Positions 34,759 to 46,275 of a stretch of 64,000 nt of DNA are shown one piece after another; position 1 is the stretch's first letter, and each line of letters opens with the position of its first letter. The position numbers and the translations under genes are program-made. Source of the stretch: Euryodendron excelsum (taxonomy: Eukaryota > Streptophyta > Magnoliopsida > Ericales > Pentaphylacaceae); contig CM065385.1 in assembly GCA_033060915.1 (NCBI GenBank), forward strand, positions 11,396,001-11,460,000. The letters run 5' to 3'. The notes beneath the pieces are model-generated. The model was not told the DNA's origin, searched no databases, and saw nothing but the letters and a program-made list of their open reading frames with translations.

Positions 34759-34952
34759 ACTGCCTCTCTTTTTTGTCTTTGCTTAACGAAGGCAGAAAAT
34801 AATGAAGTAAGAGTCCCATGTTGATCGCGAGGGACGGACCTTTGAAAGTTTTTGAAGACTAGAACTTGAAATGGATATTCGGCCCAAGGGGGCATTTAAG
34901 ATAAGGTTTTGGTGGGAAAAATGGCAAAACTGCCCAGAACTTGTCACAAGCA
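34759..34952 (-). mobile_element. Interior remnant of element 3 with polypurine tract
   Basis: It reads CTGCCTCTCTTTTTTGTC on the plus strand (polypurine tract on minus), followed by sequence matching 39943-40135 of element 2. It breaks off at AAGCA (34948-34952), where element 2 begins. AAGCA is therefore the expected left copy of element 2's target duplication, and the rest of element 3 lies beyond the window. Confidence 0.7.
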
Positions 34953-37900
34953 TGTTACGCCTAGATTTTTTGCACTCGAGGAATATTGACACAAGCGGGA
35001 AAAAAACTGTACTCTCTCGTTATAACTCACCCTCCTAGAAGAATAGGTGTGACTATGCTTGAATTGAAAATAGATTTAAATAAAGGGCTTTTAGAAAAGA
35101 TTTCGAGTCACCACTTAACTTGATTTAGGTGAGTTAGGTCACTTAAAAACTAAACACAATCCGAGGATCACACTTAGGGTTTTTGAAAATGATTTTGAAA
35201 ATACTACCTCAAGAGAAGGTTTTTAAGAAAACAGGTTGTTTAGCAACCCCTGGGAAACATTTAAGCTCTTTTTTAAAAATAACTCCGTTTTGGTCTTTGA
35301 AAACAGTGATTCTAGGTTTGGAGGTTGGTTACGTGTAGGGAAGACGCACTAAGCCATCACCCTACCTCGCCTTTGCGGTACCTACATGTCTATTTACCCT
35401 AGATTCACCTATGAGAGTCTTCAACTAACTAATGACCAATTCTATCCACTTTAGAAAAAAGAATGTTTAAAAAACATGATGCATGATATGCAAATACAAG
35501 AGAGAGAGGGTTGAAAAATAGATTTGGAAAGAAATTGATTTGATTTGAAAAGAAATAGATAGAAGTTTGAATTTGGAAAGAAGGTTTTGGAAATTGAAAA
35601 TAGAGATTTGGAAATAAAAATTTAGAATTGGACGTTTGAAAATAGATTGAAGATTTGGAAAGATTTTGTGGAAATAGAAACTTGAAAAATGTTGTGGAAT
35701 TTGAGATTTAAAAAAAGATTGTGAAAATAAGAATTCAAAAAATGTGGTGACCGCACCCATGAGGGTTGCCTACATATCTTTTTGGAGGAATCATGTCAGT
35801 CGTAGTTCGTACAAGAGTCTGATAGAAAATAGAAGACATGATTGGAAGAAAGAGATTGAATTGGAAATTGGATTGAAAGATTAAGAGATTGAACTTTGAT
35901 TGGAAGATTTGAAAAGATTGGTTTTGAAAGACTTGGTTTTAGGAAACCTAGACTTAGGAACTTAGAAAATAAATATTGGATTTGACTTGGAAAGATTTTA
36001 GAAAAGAATTGACTTGAATATTGGACTTGGAAGATTAGAAAACTTGGAATTAGGAAATATTCGAATTAGGAAAGTTTCAATTTAGGAAAGTTTCGATTTG
36101 GAAAGTTTCACTTTAAGAAAGTTTTCATTTTAGGAAAGTTTTCGAATTAGGAAAGTTTTTTGAAATAGGAAAGTTTTGAATTTGGAATGTTTTGAAAACA
36201 GGAAAAGTTTAGTTTAAGAAAGATTCAGAATTTGGAAAGTTTCATCTTAAGAAAGTTTTGAATTTAGAAAGCTTAGAATTTTAGAAAGCTTTTAAATTAG
36301 GAAAGATTTGAATTTAGAAAGTTTTAGAATTTTTGGAAGATTCAAAGTTTGAGTTTTAGAATGATTTGAAAATCTAGATTTGGGAGTTAAAGTTTGGAAA
36401 GAATGTGGAATTAAGAAAGGTTGGAATGAGGAAAGGTTTAGGCTTTGAAAGATTTGAAGTTTAGGAAAGTTTAGAACTTAGAAAATTTTAGAGTTTGAAA
36501 GTTTCGAATTTAGAAAGTTTAGGATTTAGAAAGGTTTAAAGTTTGAGTTTTAGAAAATTTTGATATTAGAAAAGGTTTGAGTTTAATAAAGGTTTGAAAA
36601 CTTAGATTTGGAAAGTTAAGATTTGAAAAGGGGTAGAATTAGGAAAATGTTGAATTAGGAAAATTTTGATATTCAAGTTTTGGAAACTTAAGATTTAGGA
36701 AAGTAGAAGATTAGGAATGAGTTGAATTAGGAAAAATTTGGATTAGGAAGAGATTGAATTTTGTTTCTAGAAGAGAAAATTTGATTTTGTTTCCAAAAGC
36801 AGAGGATTAGATCTAGTTTCCTAAACGGGAAATTGGATTTGACTTTCTAGAGGGAAGATTTGATTTCATAAGGATTTGGAAAAGGAAGTTTTAGAAACCC
36901 CAGATTTGGAAGTGTATTATTTTGGCGTAGAAAATAGGTTTTGGAAACATGTATAGTTTTGATGTAGAAAACAAGAAGTTTTGAAAACCTAGGTTTTAAG
37001 GCAAGTTTGAAAACCATATTTTTGAAAAAAAAATTAGGGTCTCCTAATCGTGGCTCTAGGGCTTGACTTGGGTTCTAAGGAAAGGGATTTTTGGAAAGTG
37101 TGTATTAGAAAACAAGTTTTTGGAAGAAACTCCTAGAGAGAAGTTTCTAGACGATGAGTTTTAAAAAGAGAGCTTTTGGAAAGAGATTTTGGAAGAAGTT
37201 TTTTGGAAAGATTTTTTTGGAAAGTGAATTTTGAGGAAGGCATTTTCTAGGAAGGAAACCTAGGGAGTGTTTTTACGAAAAGAATTTTGAGGAGACTGTT
37301 TTGGAAACAAGTTTAAAGATAGATCTTTTAAGAGAGTTTTTGAAAATAATTTTCGGAGGAAGAGTTTTTGGAAAGCATATTGAAAGAGAGACTTTTGAAA
37401 ATAGAGTTTTTTGAAAAGTATGAAAACGTCTCACTTTCCTAAAGTGATTCCAATCATAAGAAGGCTATAACCACTTTAAGAAAAGTGGTTTTGAAAACAA
37501 CATCGAGTAGAAAATATGGACCATGTTGGTCACTTTAAATATAGCACTTTCCTAAAGCAACCCTAGCTATGAAAAGGATAGAATCACCCTAGGATTGTGA
37601 TTTTGAAAACAAGTTTTGAAAAATAAGATTTTGATACAATTTTGAAATCAAGTTTGAAAACGATTTTGAAAATGACTTTGAAATCGACTTTTGGAAGAAT
37701 GCAAGAATCATGATATGCACAATGCAAATTTGGGATCGTGAACATACAAGGTTAAGGCTTCACCACATAATCAAGGGGGCCAAACTCACGTGGTCTCCGG
37801 TTAGACTAAAAGAAAGCCCCCTACACGGTGACCCTCCAATAGTCTAATCCTACACATGGAATGGGAGTCCCCTTGTGTTCAAGCATGCAAAGAAAGGGGG

Positions 37901-38298
37901 GGAAAGAGATGGAGGATTAAAATAGAGAAAACCCAAGTGGGTTAGGAGAGAGAAGAGAGAGGGGGGAAGTGCAAAAATTTAAATAAGAAGCCTACCTTGT
38001 ATCTTCTTTATTTTGCTTAGCTTTGCGCGTTTTGCTTTGCTTGTCTTGCTTCAATCTTCAAGAGTTCTTCTTTAATCTTCAAACCTTTAGATTGCAGCCC
38101 TTCAAGTCTTCAAAAGAGGGTTGGAGGCTAGTGTATAAGTGGATGAGAGTGTATAGGAGTGTATAGGAGGCTAGGGTTTAGCTAGGGTTTGGAAAACCTA
38201 AAGAAGCTAGGGTTTTGGGAGTGTACGATCTCTGTATATTGAGAATTAGGGTTTTTAGAATGAGTTTCAGACCTCTTTCATGCTAGAGAAGTCTCTGT

Positions 38299-38305
38299 AT
38301 TTATA
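38299..38305 (-). promoter_or_regulatory. LTR TATA box (element 2, 3' LTR)
   Basis: ATTTATA on plus in CTCTGTATTTATAGAG, with the GGCGCC cluster upstream on the minus strand. Confidence 0.65.
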
Positions 38306-39609
38306 GAGATACGATAGACCTGGCGCCTGTTGCAGTGGCACCAGGCCAAACTTCCCCTTGGCGCCAAGCCATTTTTTGGCTTGGCACCACTGCTAGTGGG
38401 GCCAGCTAGTTAGGAAAGTTTTAAGGTCGGCAAGCAACGTTCTTTGGAAGATTTGGGCACCTGTACTAGTGACTACCATGCAATTTTTAGTCTGGCTTCA
38501 CTAGGAGTGACTCCCGAAAGTCTGGGGATGAATTGAAGAGGCCAGGAATGACCCGGAGAGCTGAAAAAGAGCAGGAACACTTAGAATAGCGTCCTAGAGG
38601 TATTTGACTTGAAAAATGAGGATAGGATGTGTTGGAAGGATTGACCGGGCCGTTAAGGGCAAAACGGTCAATCAAGCTGAAAAACTGCCGAGACGAACCC
38701 GGAATGTCCCTAAAAAAGACTCTTAGTTTGGAAACATTATTTAGAATGTTTCCAAAGGTTGCTGGTTTGATACCCAGAGCCGGTGTGGTTGGAAATGGTA
38801 AACGGCCCACCATGGGCAAAACGGTCATTTTGCACCAGGTTTGCCGGCACTGATTTGGAATGATCTTAAAAGGTAAAGGAAGGTCAGGAATACTACAAGA
38901 AGTATTTTTGGGAGGTTACCAGTTTGATAACCAGGGCCGGTGTGGTTCCTAGGGCATTCGAATGCCTAGGGGCAAAATGATCATCTTGACCGAAAAGTCT
39001 CGGAATTGACTCGAAATGGACTGGGGGCACCTAATTATGTCAGATCATCTCTGGGATGATCTAGATGGGTGGACTTATCGTTCTGAGGGCTTAGGTGTGC
39101 TCTCGAGAAACGTGCCAAAAAAAGGCCCTAGGGGTAGTTTGGTCATTTTTCACCGAAGTGGGCTAGCAGGCACTGGTGTTGACTTAGGTTTTGAGTGTTT
39201 CTGCCACTCTGATGGCGGTCTTGTGATACAGGGGTTTGTTGACAATTCTTCATATCGACCTACTTGTGAGTATTTTCGTTACTTTGACGGTTGCGATATT
39301 TACGAGTATTTTTGCTACTCTGACGATTCACGATCATTCCTAAGACTGCCTGATCTCGGGAAGCTGCTAAAGGGACTTAGCATTTGAGAATCAACTTTCT
39401 CGAAAGGCGTGCCTAAACGAACATTTCTGCATTAGCGGGCTAGCAGGCGCCAAAGGTGGACCGTTCTACCATCTAGGGGACTTGGGGTCTCGTCCTGGTC
39501 GACAGGTTTGAAGGGACTTACCGTTTTGAAGAGATTTTCTTTAAAAAACGTGCTAGACCATCTCGAGGAATCAACTGTCTCGAGAGAGGGATTGGAATTG
39601 AAATTGGAC

Positions 39610-39755
39610 TTGGAAGGGAGACTTACCGTCTTCGAAAAGACGTGCCTGATTTGGAGTTGGAAAGGGAACTTACTGTCTTCGGAAAGACGTGCCTGATTTG
39701 GAATTGGAAAGGGGACTTACCGTCTTCGGAAAGACGTGCCTCATTTGAAATTAGA
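39610..39755 (-). repeat. 47-bp tandem array in U3, three units
   Basis: GTCTTCGGAAAGACGTGCCT and its flank TGATTTGGAATTGGAAAGG recur three times at 47-bp spacing. It is a shorter-period relative of the 87-bp arrays at 52874 and 59921, lacking the CTCGAG half except once at 39560-39585. Confidence 0.65.
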
Positions 39756-39942
39756 CCAAACAATGCCCCCATGGGCATTGTGGTCCTTTTGCCTCTATTC
39801 GTGCCCGGCGGGGCCTACAAATCGATAAATTGATGGGATTAGACTTAGAAAGTTAATTTCGATTGGAATACGTCCATATTCACTTGAATACAAGTCTGGA
39901 TGGATCGTAGACTGCCGAGCGGTAAAAAATAGGGTGTTTACA

Positions 39943-39965
39943 GCTGCCCCTCTTTTTCTGTCTTT
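39943..39965 (-). other. Polypurine tract of element 2
   Basis: GCTGCCCCTCTTTTTCTGTC on plus is the reverse of GACAGAAAAAGAGGGGCAGC, directly adjoining the 3' LTR. Confidence 0.8.
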
Positions 39966-40136
39966 GCTTGTCGAAGACAGAAAACAATAAAGTAAGAGCC
40001 CCATATCGGCTGTGAGGCGGTCGGAGGGACGGATTTGGAAAACGGTGGTTTGAAAATGGATATTGGGCCCAAACGGCCTTCGAAAATGAGTTTTGGTGGG
40101 AAAGGGAAAAGCTACCCAGAATTGGAAACTGGGGCC

Positions 40137-40204
40137 CTTGGAGTGGCGCCTTTGGCAGAAGAAGCTTGGCGCCTCTGCTAGTGGCGCTAGGCTTGGATTT
40201 AAAA
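40137..40204 (+). promoter_or_regulatory. Candidate promoter of the antisense PMD gene
   Basis: GTGGCGCC and GGCGCC-AGTGGCGC palindrome halves (40143-40190), like those before the LTR TATA box, are followed by ATTTAAAA (40197-40204). A transcript starting about 30 bp later would include the GTGAGT donor at 40393. The same palindromes are kept in element 1 (6059-6113) and element 4 (28049-28112). The promoter role is inferred. Confidence 0.35.
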
Positions 40205-40392
40205 CCAGAAAAATTCTGGTTTGAACATTTGCGATATTTGAAGAGTTTTTCGCAAATCCAAGAGACATTACGAGGAAACCGACTTAGACATTGAAGGAGC
40301 ACTTTTTGGAGACCACGGGTGATTGCCGGAAGGAGACCACGTCACCGGAAAAGTCACCGGAAAAGAAGATTTCCTCGGAGAACTCCAAAAAA

Positions 40393-40572
40393 GTGAGTTT
40401 TTCAAATTTTTGTTGATTTTGATATGTAGAATTTCGTTTGAATTGTGTGAATAGTGAAAATTAATGTTTTGATATGTTTTGAACACTATAATGATATTAT
40501 TTTCGCATTTTGGTGCTTGTTTGATTGTATTTGAGTAATTTTACATGATTATGTGAAGAGGGTTTTCTGCAG
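40393..40572 (+). other. Leader intron 1 of antisense PMD gene (predicted)
   Basis: The GTGAGT donor at 40393 and TTTTCTGCAG acceptor (AG 40571-40572) are both conserved in element 1 (5862-5694). A second leader intron is suggested by AAGG|GTGTATG (41150) and CCTTTTCAG (AG at 41293-41294), the latter directly before the start codon. Confidence 0.45.
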
Positions 40573-41295
40573 GAATTGGAGGTTTGTTCCTACAGACTTG
40601 GGCATTGGGTTTTCTGGCTAGATTTTTGTACAATGGGACTTAGAAAAATGTGTTTAACAACAGTGTAAACTTTTGTGATTTTTTGAAAACTCGGTGAATT
40701 TTTTATTTTTTTTTTGAAAATAGGAAAATACTTAGAAAATTAGGAAAATTGAAAAACTCAGGAAATTGATAGAATTTTTAGAGTTTGAAATTTTGAAAAA
40801 TGTAGGAATATTTTTAGAAAACATTTGAAATGATTTTGAGGAATTTTAGGTCAACTTGGAAAACCATTGATTTATTGGAAAAGTAAAACATATGTTTTGA
40901 AAATTTCAAAAAAAAAAAAATTGAAAAGTGTGCGCGGGTGCTGATATTATGTGATTGTAACGTTTGAAAAGTGCATGCTTTATGTTTTGTGTTGATGTTA
41001 TGGATGTTGTAGGGGCCATTTTTAAACGGGACTCTGTCGAAATTTTCAAAATTTAAGAGAAGAATTGGGAAAGGTGTAGAAATAAAATCTTTTTAAAGGA
41101 AAAAGACAGAAAACCTTTGAGATTGGACTTGAAGTTGGAAAATCGAAGGGTGTATGTAGGGAAATTGCTTTATCATTTGAAATCTTTTATTCATTCTATT
41201 TGTGTTGGTTGTTTATTTTATTTTACTTTATTATGTTATTATTTATCTGCATATATGGTACATTCACACCTCTTACCTTGCCTTACCTTTTCAGG

Positions 41296-43139
41296 ATGGC
41301 AGATGCGGGTGATGATGGCTTTGAGAGGAGATACCACTCGGGGAAGGCAGCTCGGATAGATTCCACTAGCGGCTCCAGCCAGTCTAGGGGCAATCGACGG
41401 TCTATTGGGCAAGCAGCGTCTAGTCAGAGTGGTCGGGGGAGTAGGCCACCTGTCGACCCCTTTCCCCCTAGTTGAGCAAGCTTTCGTAGAGGAGATTGGT
41501 GCAGAGGAGGGGGTACCGGGTCTGGGCGACCAGGTCACTAGCTATGGGAGAGCCTCCTCCAGGCACAAGCAGACGAATGCTGACTTGAGAGACTTGCAGG
41601 TATCGGATATTCCCCTACTCAGGGATTTAGCTTATCACCCCAACGTATACTCCAGATAACATTTACCCCCTCCTCGAGTACACAGCTTTTAGAGGGGCTG
41701 TTCATTAGGTCTTTGTGACTATACAACGAGCTGCCCCATCATATCGCGCCTTCTTGGCAGAGATTGGATTCAACACCTTCATGGGATTACAAGCTAACCA
41801 CTTGAACCGGCATTTGGTACTAGCATTGATTGAGCGGTGGTTAGGAGAGACCGGGACCTTCCATTTTGTCAGTTTTGAGTTAGGCCCCACTCCCTTAGAC
41901 TGGGCGATCATCATAGGGCTTTCCTTTATCGGCCGGCGGATCACCCTGCAGTCAGTTAGTAGGGATGAGGCCTGTTTGTTGTTGGACTTGCCTCCTCCTG
42001 AGCATTCTGCCTTCTCAATCTCTTGGATAAGTCAGGATGACCGTACCTTTACTGCTGAGCCATCGTCTGCCAAGCAGGATATTATGAGACGGCCACTTGT
42101 TGTGTACATCATCTTTAGCTGCTTTTGTAACAACAAGAAGTCACTCGTGCCATGTCGGTTGGTGAGTATAGTAGCCGATCTTGGAGCTTTATCTAAGCTG
42201 GACTGGGAATCCTTTTCTTTTGGCTGCTTTCTTCGGTCGATGAGGGTTCAAACTTCTTCCCGTTGGGGTAGCAAGACTATTTTATGGCCTTTCCTCATCT
42301 GGTGGAGCGATGAGTACCTTCCTGTTCATCGCCCTGCAGTTGTTGAGGATGACCTCTATCCCCGTGCTTTGAGGTGGGCTCGCGATCGGGTAGCCTAGCG
42401 ATCAGAGATTACTACTTTTGTGGCACTCCAGGCTAACTTGGAGCCAATTGAGGCGAGGGATGTGACTTGGTTGCCCTTCATTGGATTAGTTCATTACGAG
42501 ACAGTCCGGTACTTAGTCCTGTTGTCCTTGTCGAGGGCTACTTTTCTTAGTGATGACACTTGGGAGTCCTATCTCGGAGAGCGACACTAGCGGCAGTTTC
42601 ATGAGGAGTTCCAATCAGCAGGGGCTTCGCCAGAGTATATGTTTAGAGCCTTGGTGGCGGGAGTGCCTATCCCTGATCAAGAGCTTCAGCTGGGTGTCGA
42701 GTCCTTGCTTCCTCTGGATACATATTATGCTGCACACTTTGGGGCTCATTCGGTCGGTGCCTTCACTCGGTTTGAGGTAGTAGTCGGCGGGTACGCTGTG
42801 GGCCAAGAGGTGGTTGACTTGTGGCGCCGTGCCGGAGGATATGTGCCCTAGGCTAAGTTTACTGTTGTGAGAGACCAAAAAGATTAGTACCAGATGGAGC
42901 GGGATCAGTACCAGGCTGAGGTAGCTTCCCTGACGGCTCGGTTATCTCAGCTGGGCGGTGGCGGGGTACGTTGTTCTTTCCCTCCTTCTTCTTGCTCTGT
43001 GTTGTTTAGTTCTTCTTTCACGTAGCTGATTTTGGCTCTTCCTTCTTTGCAGGGTGCTAGTGCTTCGAGCAGCTATGCGCCTCTTCCGATGCCGAGTTTC
43101 GGGAATTTTGATCCAGATGACATTGACTTCGACCTGTGA
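41296..43139 (+). pseudogene. Plant mobile domain (PMD) protein gene, antisense to element 2, decayed
   Basis: The ATG at 41296 follows an acceptor (TTTTCAG). Its N-terminus, MADAGDDGFERRYHSGKAAR, is polar and Ser/Gly-rich and is nearly identical to the element 1 copy. A one-base insertion in a C run near 41465 shifts the frame relative to element 1. The PMD core lies at 41715-42398 (LVLALIERWLGETGTFHF and FELGPTPLDWAIIIGL, then RRPLVVYIIFSCF and LRWARDRVA). The frame then continues to the end, broken only by TAG codons at 42396, 42588, 42849 and near 42886. At the first, element 1 still has CAG. A charged coiled-coil-like piece (MERDQYQAEVASLTARLSQL) leads to an intron at 42966-43052. The reading frame resumes as GASASSSYAPLPMPSF and ends in an acidic IDFDL tail. 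PMD proteins are known in plant silencing-related genes and as extra genes in transposons. This copy is dead as written. Confidence 0.75.
42966..43052 (+). other. Coding intron of the PMD gene
   Basis: The GTACGT donor at 42966 and TTCTTTGCAG acceptor (AG at 43051-43052) bound 87 bp rich in T/C. Removing it joins a Gly-rich segment to GASASSSYAPL in frame, and the frame then runs to the TGA at 43137-43139. An intron in this position shows the gene is read on the plus strand, opposite to its element. Confidence 0.65.
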
Positions 43140-45204
43140 CAGATGCCCCTTGTGGAGATTCTGATATTCCTTTGCCCCTATTCTTGAGATGTATTTATGT
43201 TAGACAGTTTTATTTTGTAAACTCTGTACAAATATGGATATTTATGGTATTTAGAAGCATGGATAGACAGATACATTTATCATCTTTACAGTTAGGCATA
43301 TGATCAGATGCATGTGATGGATGATGATGTTAGGTATCTATTACGTGAGTTGATATTAGCGACTTCTGTTTTTTACATGGAGTTATGTCTTATGCAAAGC
43401 TCATGCGAATTTTATTTTATTTTATTTTTTTATGCACATATTAGAAATACGTTAACTAATAAAATGACAAGGGGTGTTGTTGAACTCAAAATATTTGGAA
43501 TGGTAACTTTTTCCTTTTCGGGGGACCTGGCCTCTCCGCTAGCTTAACCTTACCTTGATTGGATGATAGCACTTCGCACCTTTGTTAACCTTTTGAACAC
43601 CTTCGGCTCTCTACCTCGGGGTTAGTGTATATGATTATTGGGCTGAAACTCTTGATTCTCGGGGTTTTAGCAACAGCTTTCCCGACCTTCAGCAAAATGA
43701 TAAGTGGTCAGTACGTTCAATCTGAGGAGACTTTGTTTAGGACCGTAACGTAAGCTAGGTTATGGGGTTTTTGAAACAACAAGATATATAGGCCCAAATT
43801 CAATGTTGCTTTCAGCAAGGTTTAGATCCATACTGTCCTTGACTATTTTCTCAGTGGGGCTAACATCCTTCTTGGTTTTGGCAGCGTGTTCAACTCATTT
43901 AGATCAAGCAATCCATTTTCAATGACAGTGGACTTTAGTAGGGTTGTAATGTAGGCCATGGTTTTGGGGTTTTGCAAGAAAGGATAGAAGCTCAAACCTA
44001 TTGTTTCTACTGGGTTTCTTTGCAGCCTAGGATCACCTTTAAATTTCTTTCTTGCTTTGGCTATATACTTTTCAGGGTGAAAATGACTCTTCTCTTTCAC
44101 CCTTTCTATATGCTTTTTTGAGATAAACATGACTTTCTTTTCTTCTTATTATGGCACAATCATGGTTTTTTACAGCCCTTTCCTTAAAGGGATTTTTTTT
44201 GTTCGGCCTCTTACCACTTGGCAACTCTTTTTCTTCACTTTGTCCTTTCTTTTCCTTCATGAAATGAATAATTCTTCGACTCTTTTTCTTTAGACCTTTT
44301 CCTTGGCGGTTCAATCTACCTAATGGGGCGATAATCCTTAGGTTGGGGTTTTGTCAAAGAAGATAAATGGCTCAACGGGTTTGGCAAAGGGTTGCTTTTG
44401 ACTGTATGGGAAATGAAAGAAGGCCTCTCTTCACTTTAAACTAGATTGCTTGATCTATAAAGCCTCTCGCGCTACCCTAACATGATAGAAGATGGATACC
44501 ACTCTTAGAGTTCTCAACTATTGTCTGCCCCAGTGTGAGGAGGACAATCTTGGATTGGGGTTGACAAGGAAAAATTTTGCTTTCCGCAAGGCACTAGGGG
44601 TTAAGCAAAGGGAATATAAGCACATTTATTTATTTATTTAATTATTTGTTCTTTGATTTATATGTGGGGAAGTGAAAGATGGCTCCTCTTCATTTTGATA
44701 GACTGACCACACATCGCTTAGCTTCAGTGTCTTGTAAGTGTCGCATTTGGGTAGTATCCTCACTCATCCTTATCCTCTCTCTCTTTGGAAAGCTAATCAT
44801 TTGGTGAGTAGTTGGCTCATGCTATCATCCCCTCAAGTCAAATCATTCCATGAGACAGACCACGCCCCTTTGCATAAGAAGTAGCTATCATACCCAAGAG
44901 ACATAAAATAACAGCTGTGAATAAAAAGACTTAATCATTTTATAATATTAGTGAAAAGCATATAGTCTTCGATTGATAGGAAAAGAAATGCAAATTTTAC
45001 TTTAAGAACAAAAGATAAAGGGATAGAAAGAAAGTGGGTGAAAACACCCCTCTCTTGTATGCTTTGAAGGGAATCCTGTTTTAGTAAGCCCTCGGGACAA
45101 TGCCCACATCAACATTCCATTTGTGGTTGGGATCTTCGGCCAAGGTATGATAGGTAGATGTTTCTCCCAGAGTTTTGAGTGAATGTCTTGCCTTAATTTG
45201 CTTG
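43140..45204. other. Non-coding stretch between PMD gene and gag
   Basis: I find no protein match on either strand. Where pol should lie there are no reverse transcriptase, RNase H, integrase or protease signatures. Two lysine-rich minus-strand frames (44314-44072, 44130-43843) overlap and look random. A loosely repeated phrase of about 60 bp with GGTTATGGGGTTTTTGAAAC or GGTTGGGGTTTTGTCAAAG occurs near 43750, 43950 and 44331. 43140-43450 is the probable 3' UTR of the PMD gene. Confidence 0.5.
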
Positions 45205-46275
45205 CTACGTAGTTTCTCTCACAAACCAGTCGGGCAACTCGTCTTCTTCCAGCTTGATAAGTCGAGCCTGGGGTTTTCTGTTGTAGCGTCCAGCCATGGC
45301 TCGGTGTTCCTCAAGCGTGTACATTAGGGGATTCTTATTACTGAGTTTGGACAGCTCCTGGTCAATCTTCTTCATAGATTCATATGCGAGTTCGTCTTTG
45401 GGGGTCGGTATTTTATTGGGGTTGCACGGTAACCGGGCATGACTCTGCTCCATATCTTCGCATTCCATTTCCTCCCTATCCTTGTAATATATCTCCTGAC
45501 ATGTAGCGAACCAAACCTTGTCGTTACCAAATTTTGTAATGGGATTGACAGTGGGGTCTGGTGAAGGACTCATTGATCATAAGCCAATAGTCTTGCTATC
45601 TCTCAAGTCCTGAATCTTATGCTTGAGGGTCCAGCATTCTTCGGTATTATGTCCTTGACCGCCTAAATGGTACTCACAATGCGCCTTTGGATTAAAATAG
45701 GGTGGTAGAGGGCTAGGTTGAGGTCAAGGGGGTATAGGTTTCAAATATCCTGCGGTGAGAAAATTGAAGTAAGTTGCGGTTTGGGTGCAAGCGAGTCTGG
45801 TGAAAACTTGATTTTTTGGTCTTGCTCGCCTAGGTGCCTTAGATGACCTAGCAGGTCGGGGATCAAGTTTCGGTGTGATGGCTTTTGGGTCAGTGGTTTG
45901 GAAATTGAAGGGGTTTTGGACTTTATGCTTTAGAGTGGGACAATTTTCGGTATCAAGGCCAAGTGGGTGGGACTGGTAATCATAGGATAGATTATAGGAT
46001 TCAGCGGTGTGGTTAAAGGTTGGTTTGAGAGATGCTGGAATGCGGCAAACGACTTGGGGATGTTGTTGATGAGCAATGGTATGGGTGTGGTCTTGCACTT
46101 CCCTCCTCATCCTTTTTCATTCCTCGTGGGTCTAAGCCTGCGAGGATTCTGCCTGCCGATGGGTTGTATGGGGTAAGAGTGAAAGGAGTATGCCTTTCAT
46201 TTTAGTCATTCTGTGTCTGACTCCTTTCGCTTCTACTAGTAATAGAGTTAAGGTGTCGAGTGTGAGTGACTCCAT
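45205..46275 (-). pseudogene. gag pseudogene of element 2
   Basis: A single minus-strand frame from ATG at 46275 to 45205 is interrupted by four stops (two before 46110, then 45726-45724 and about 45581). The middle part has the plant Ty3/gypsy gag pattern: FTRLACTQTATYFNFLTAGY and KPIPP, then PYFNPKAHCEYHLGGQGHNT and EECWTLKHKIQDLRD (45685 to about 45590), a knuckle of the form C-x2-H-x4-GH-x4-C. An upstream TENCPTLKHKVQN copy suggests a repeated knuckle. The tail (45573-45205), ending DELPDWFVRETT, has no domain I recognise. The capsid part upstream is short or lost, and pol does not follow. Confidence 0.7.

Larger units (their letters stand above)
34953..39942 (-). mobile_element. 3' LTR of element 2, 4990 bp
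   Basis: It runs from TGTTACGCCTAGATTTTTTG to AGGGTGTTTACA, followed by a minus-strand polypurine tract. Its first 2 kb are about 95% identical by eye to 60687-62700, which supports pairing with the interrupted 5' LTR. Landmarks: hairpin module (stem at 35807-35822, one mismatch), donor CCTACCTTGT at 37991-38000, TATA 38299-38305, GGCGCC cluster 38325-38405, U3 dyads 39190-39320 and a 47-bp array at 39610-39755. Confidence 0.9.

Noticed and set aside
39795..40302. 157- and 140-codon minus-strand frames
   Set aside because: They overlap each other, run from the LTR across the polypurine tract into the interior and show no homology. They are chance frames in the same place as 5770-6297.
41715..42398. 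Independent 227-codon gene starting at GTG 41715
   Set aside because: GTG is not a normal plant start. The frame is the middle of the PMD gene that starts at 41296, separated by a frameshift and decay.
43140..45204. Possible pol region of element 2
   Set aside because: I looked on the minus strand for an RT catalytic motif, integrase zinc finger or protease DTG/DSG motif in context and found none. The two K-rich frames are unrelated to pol.
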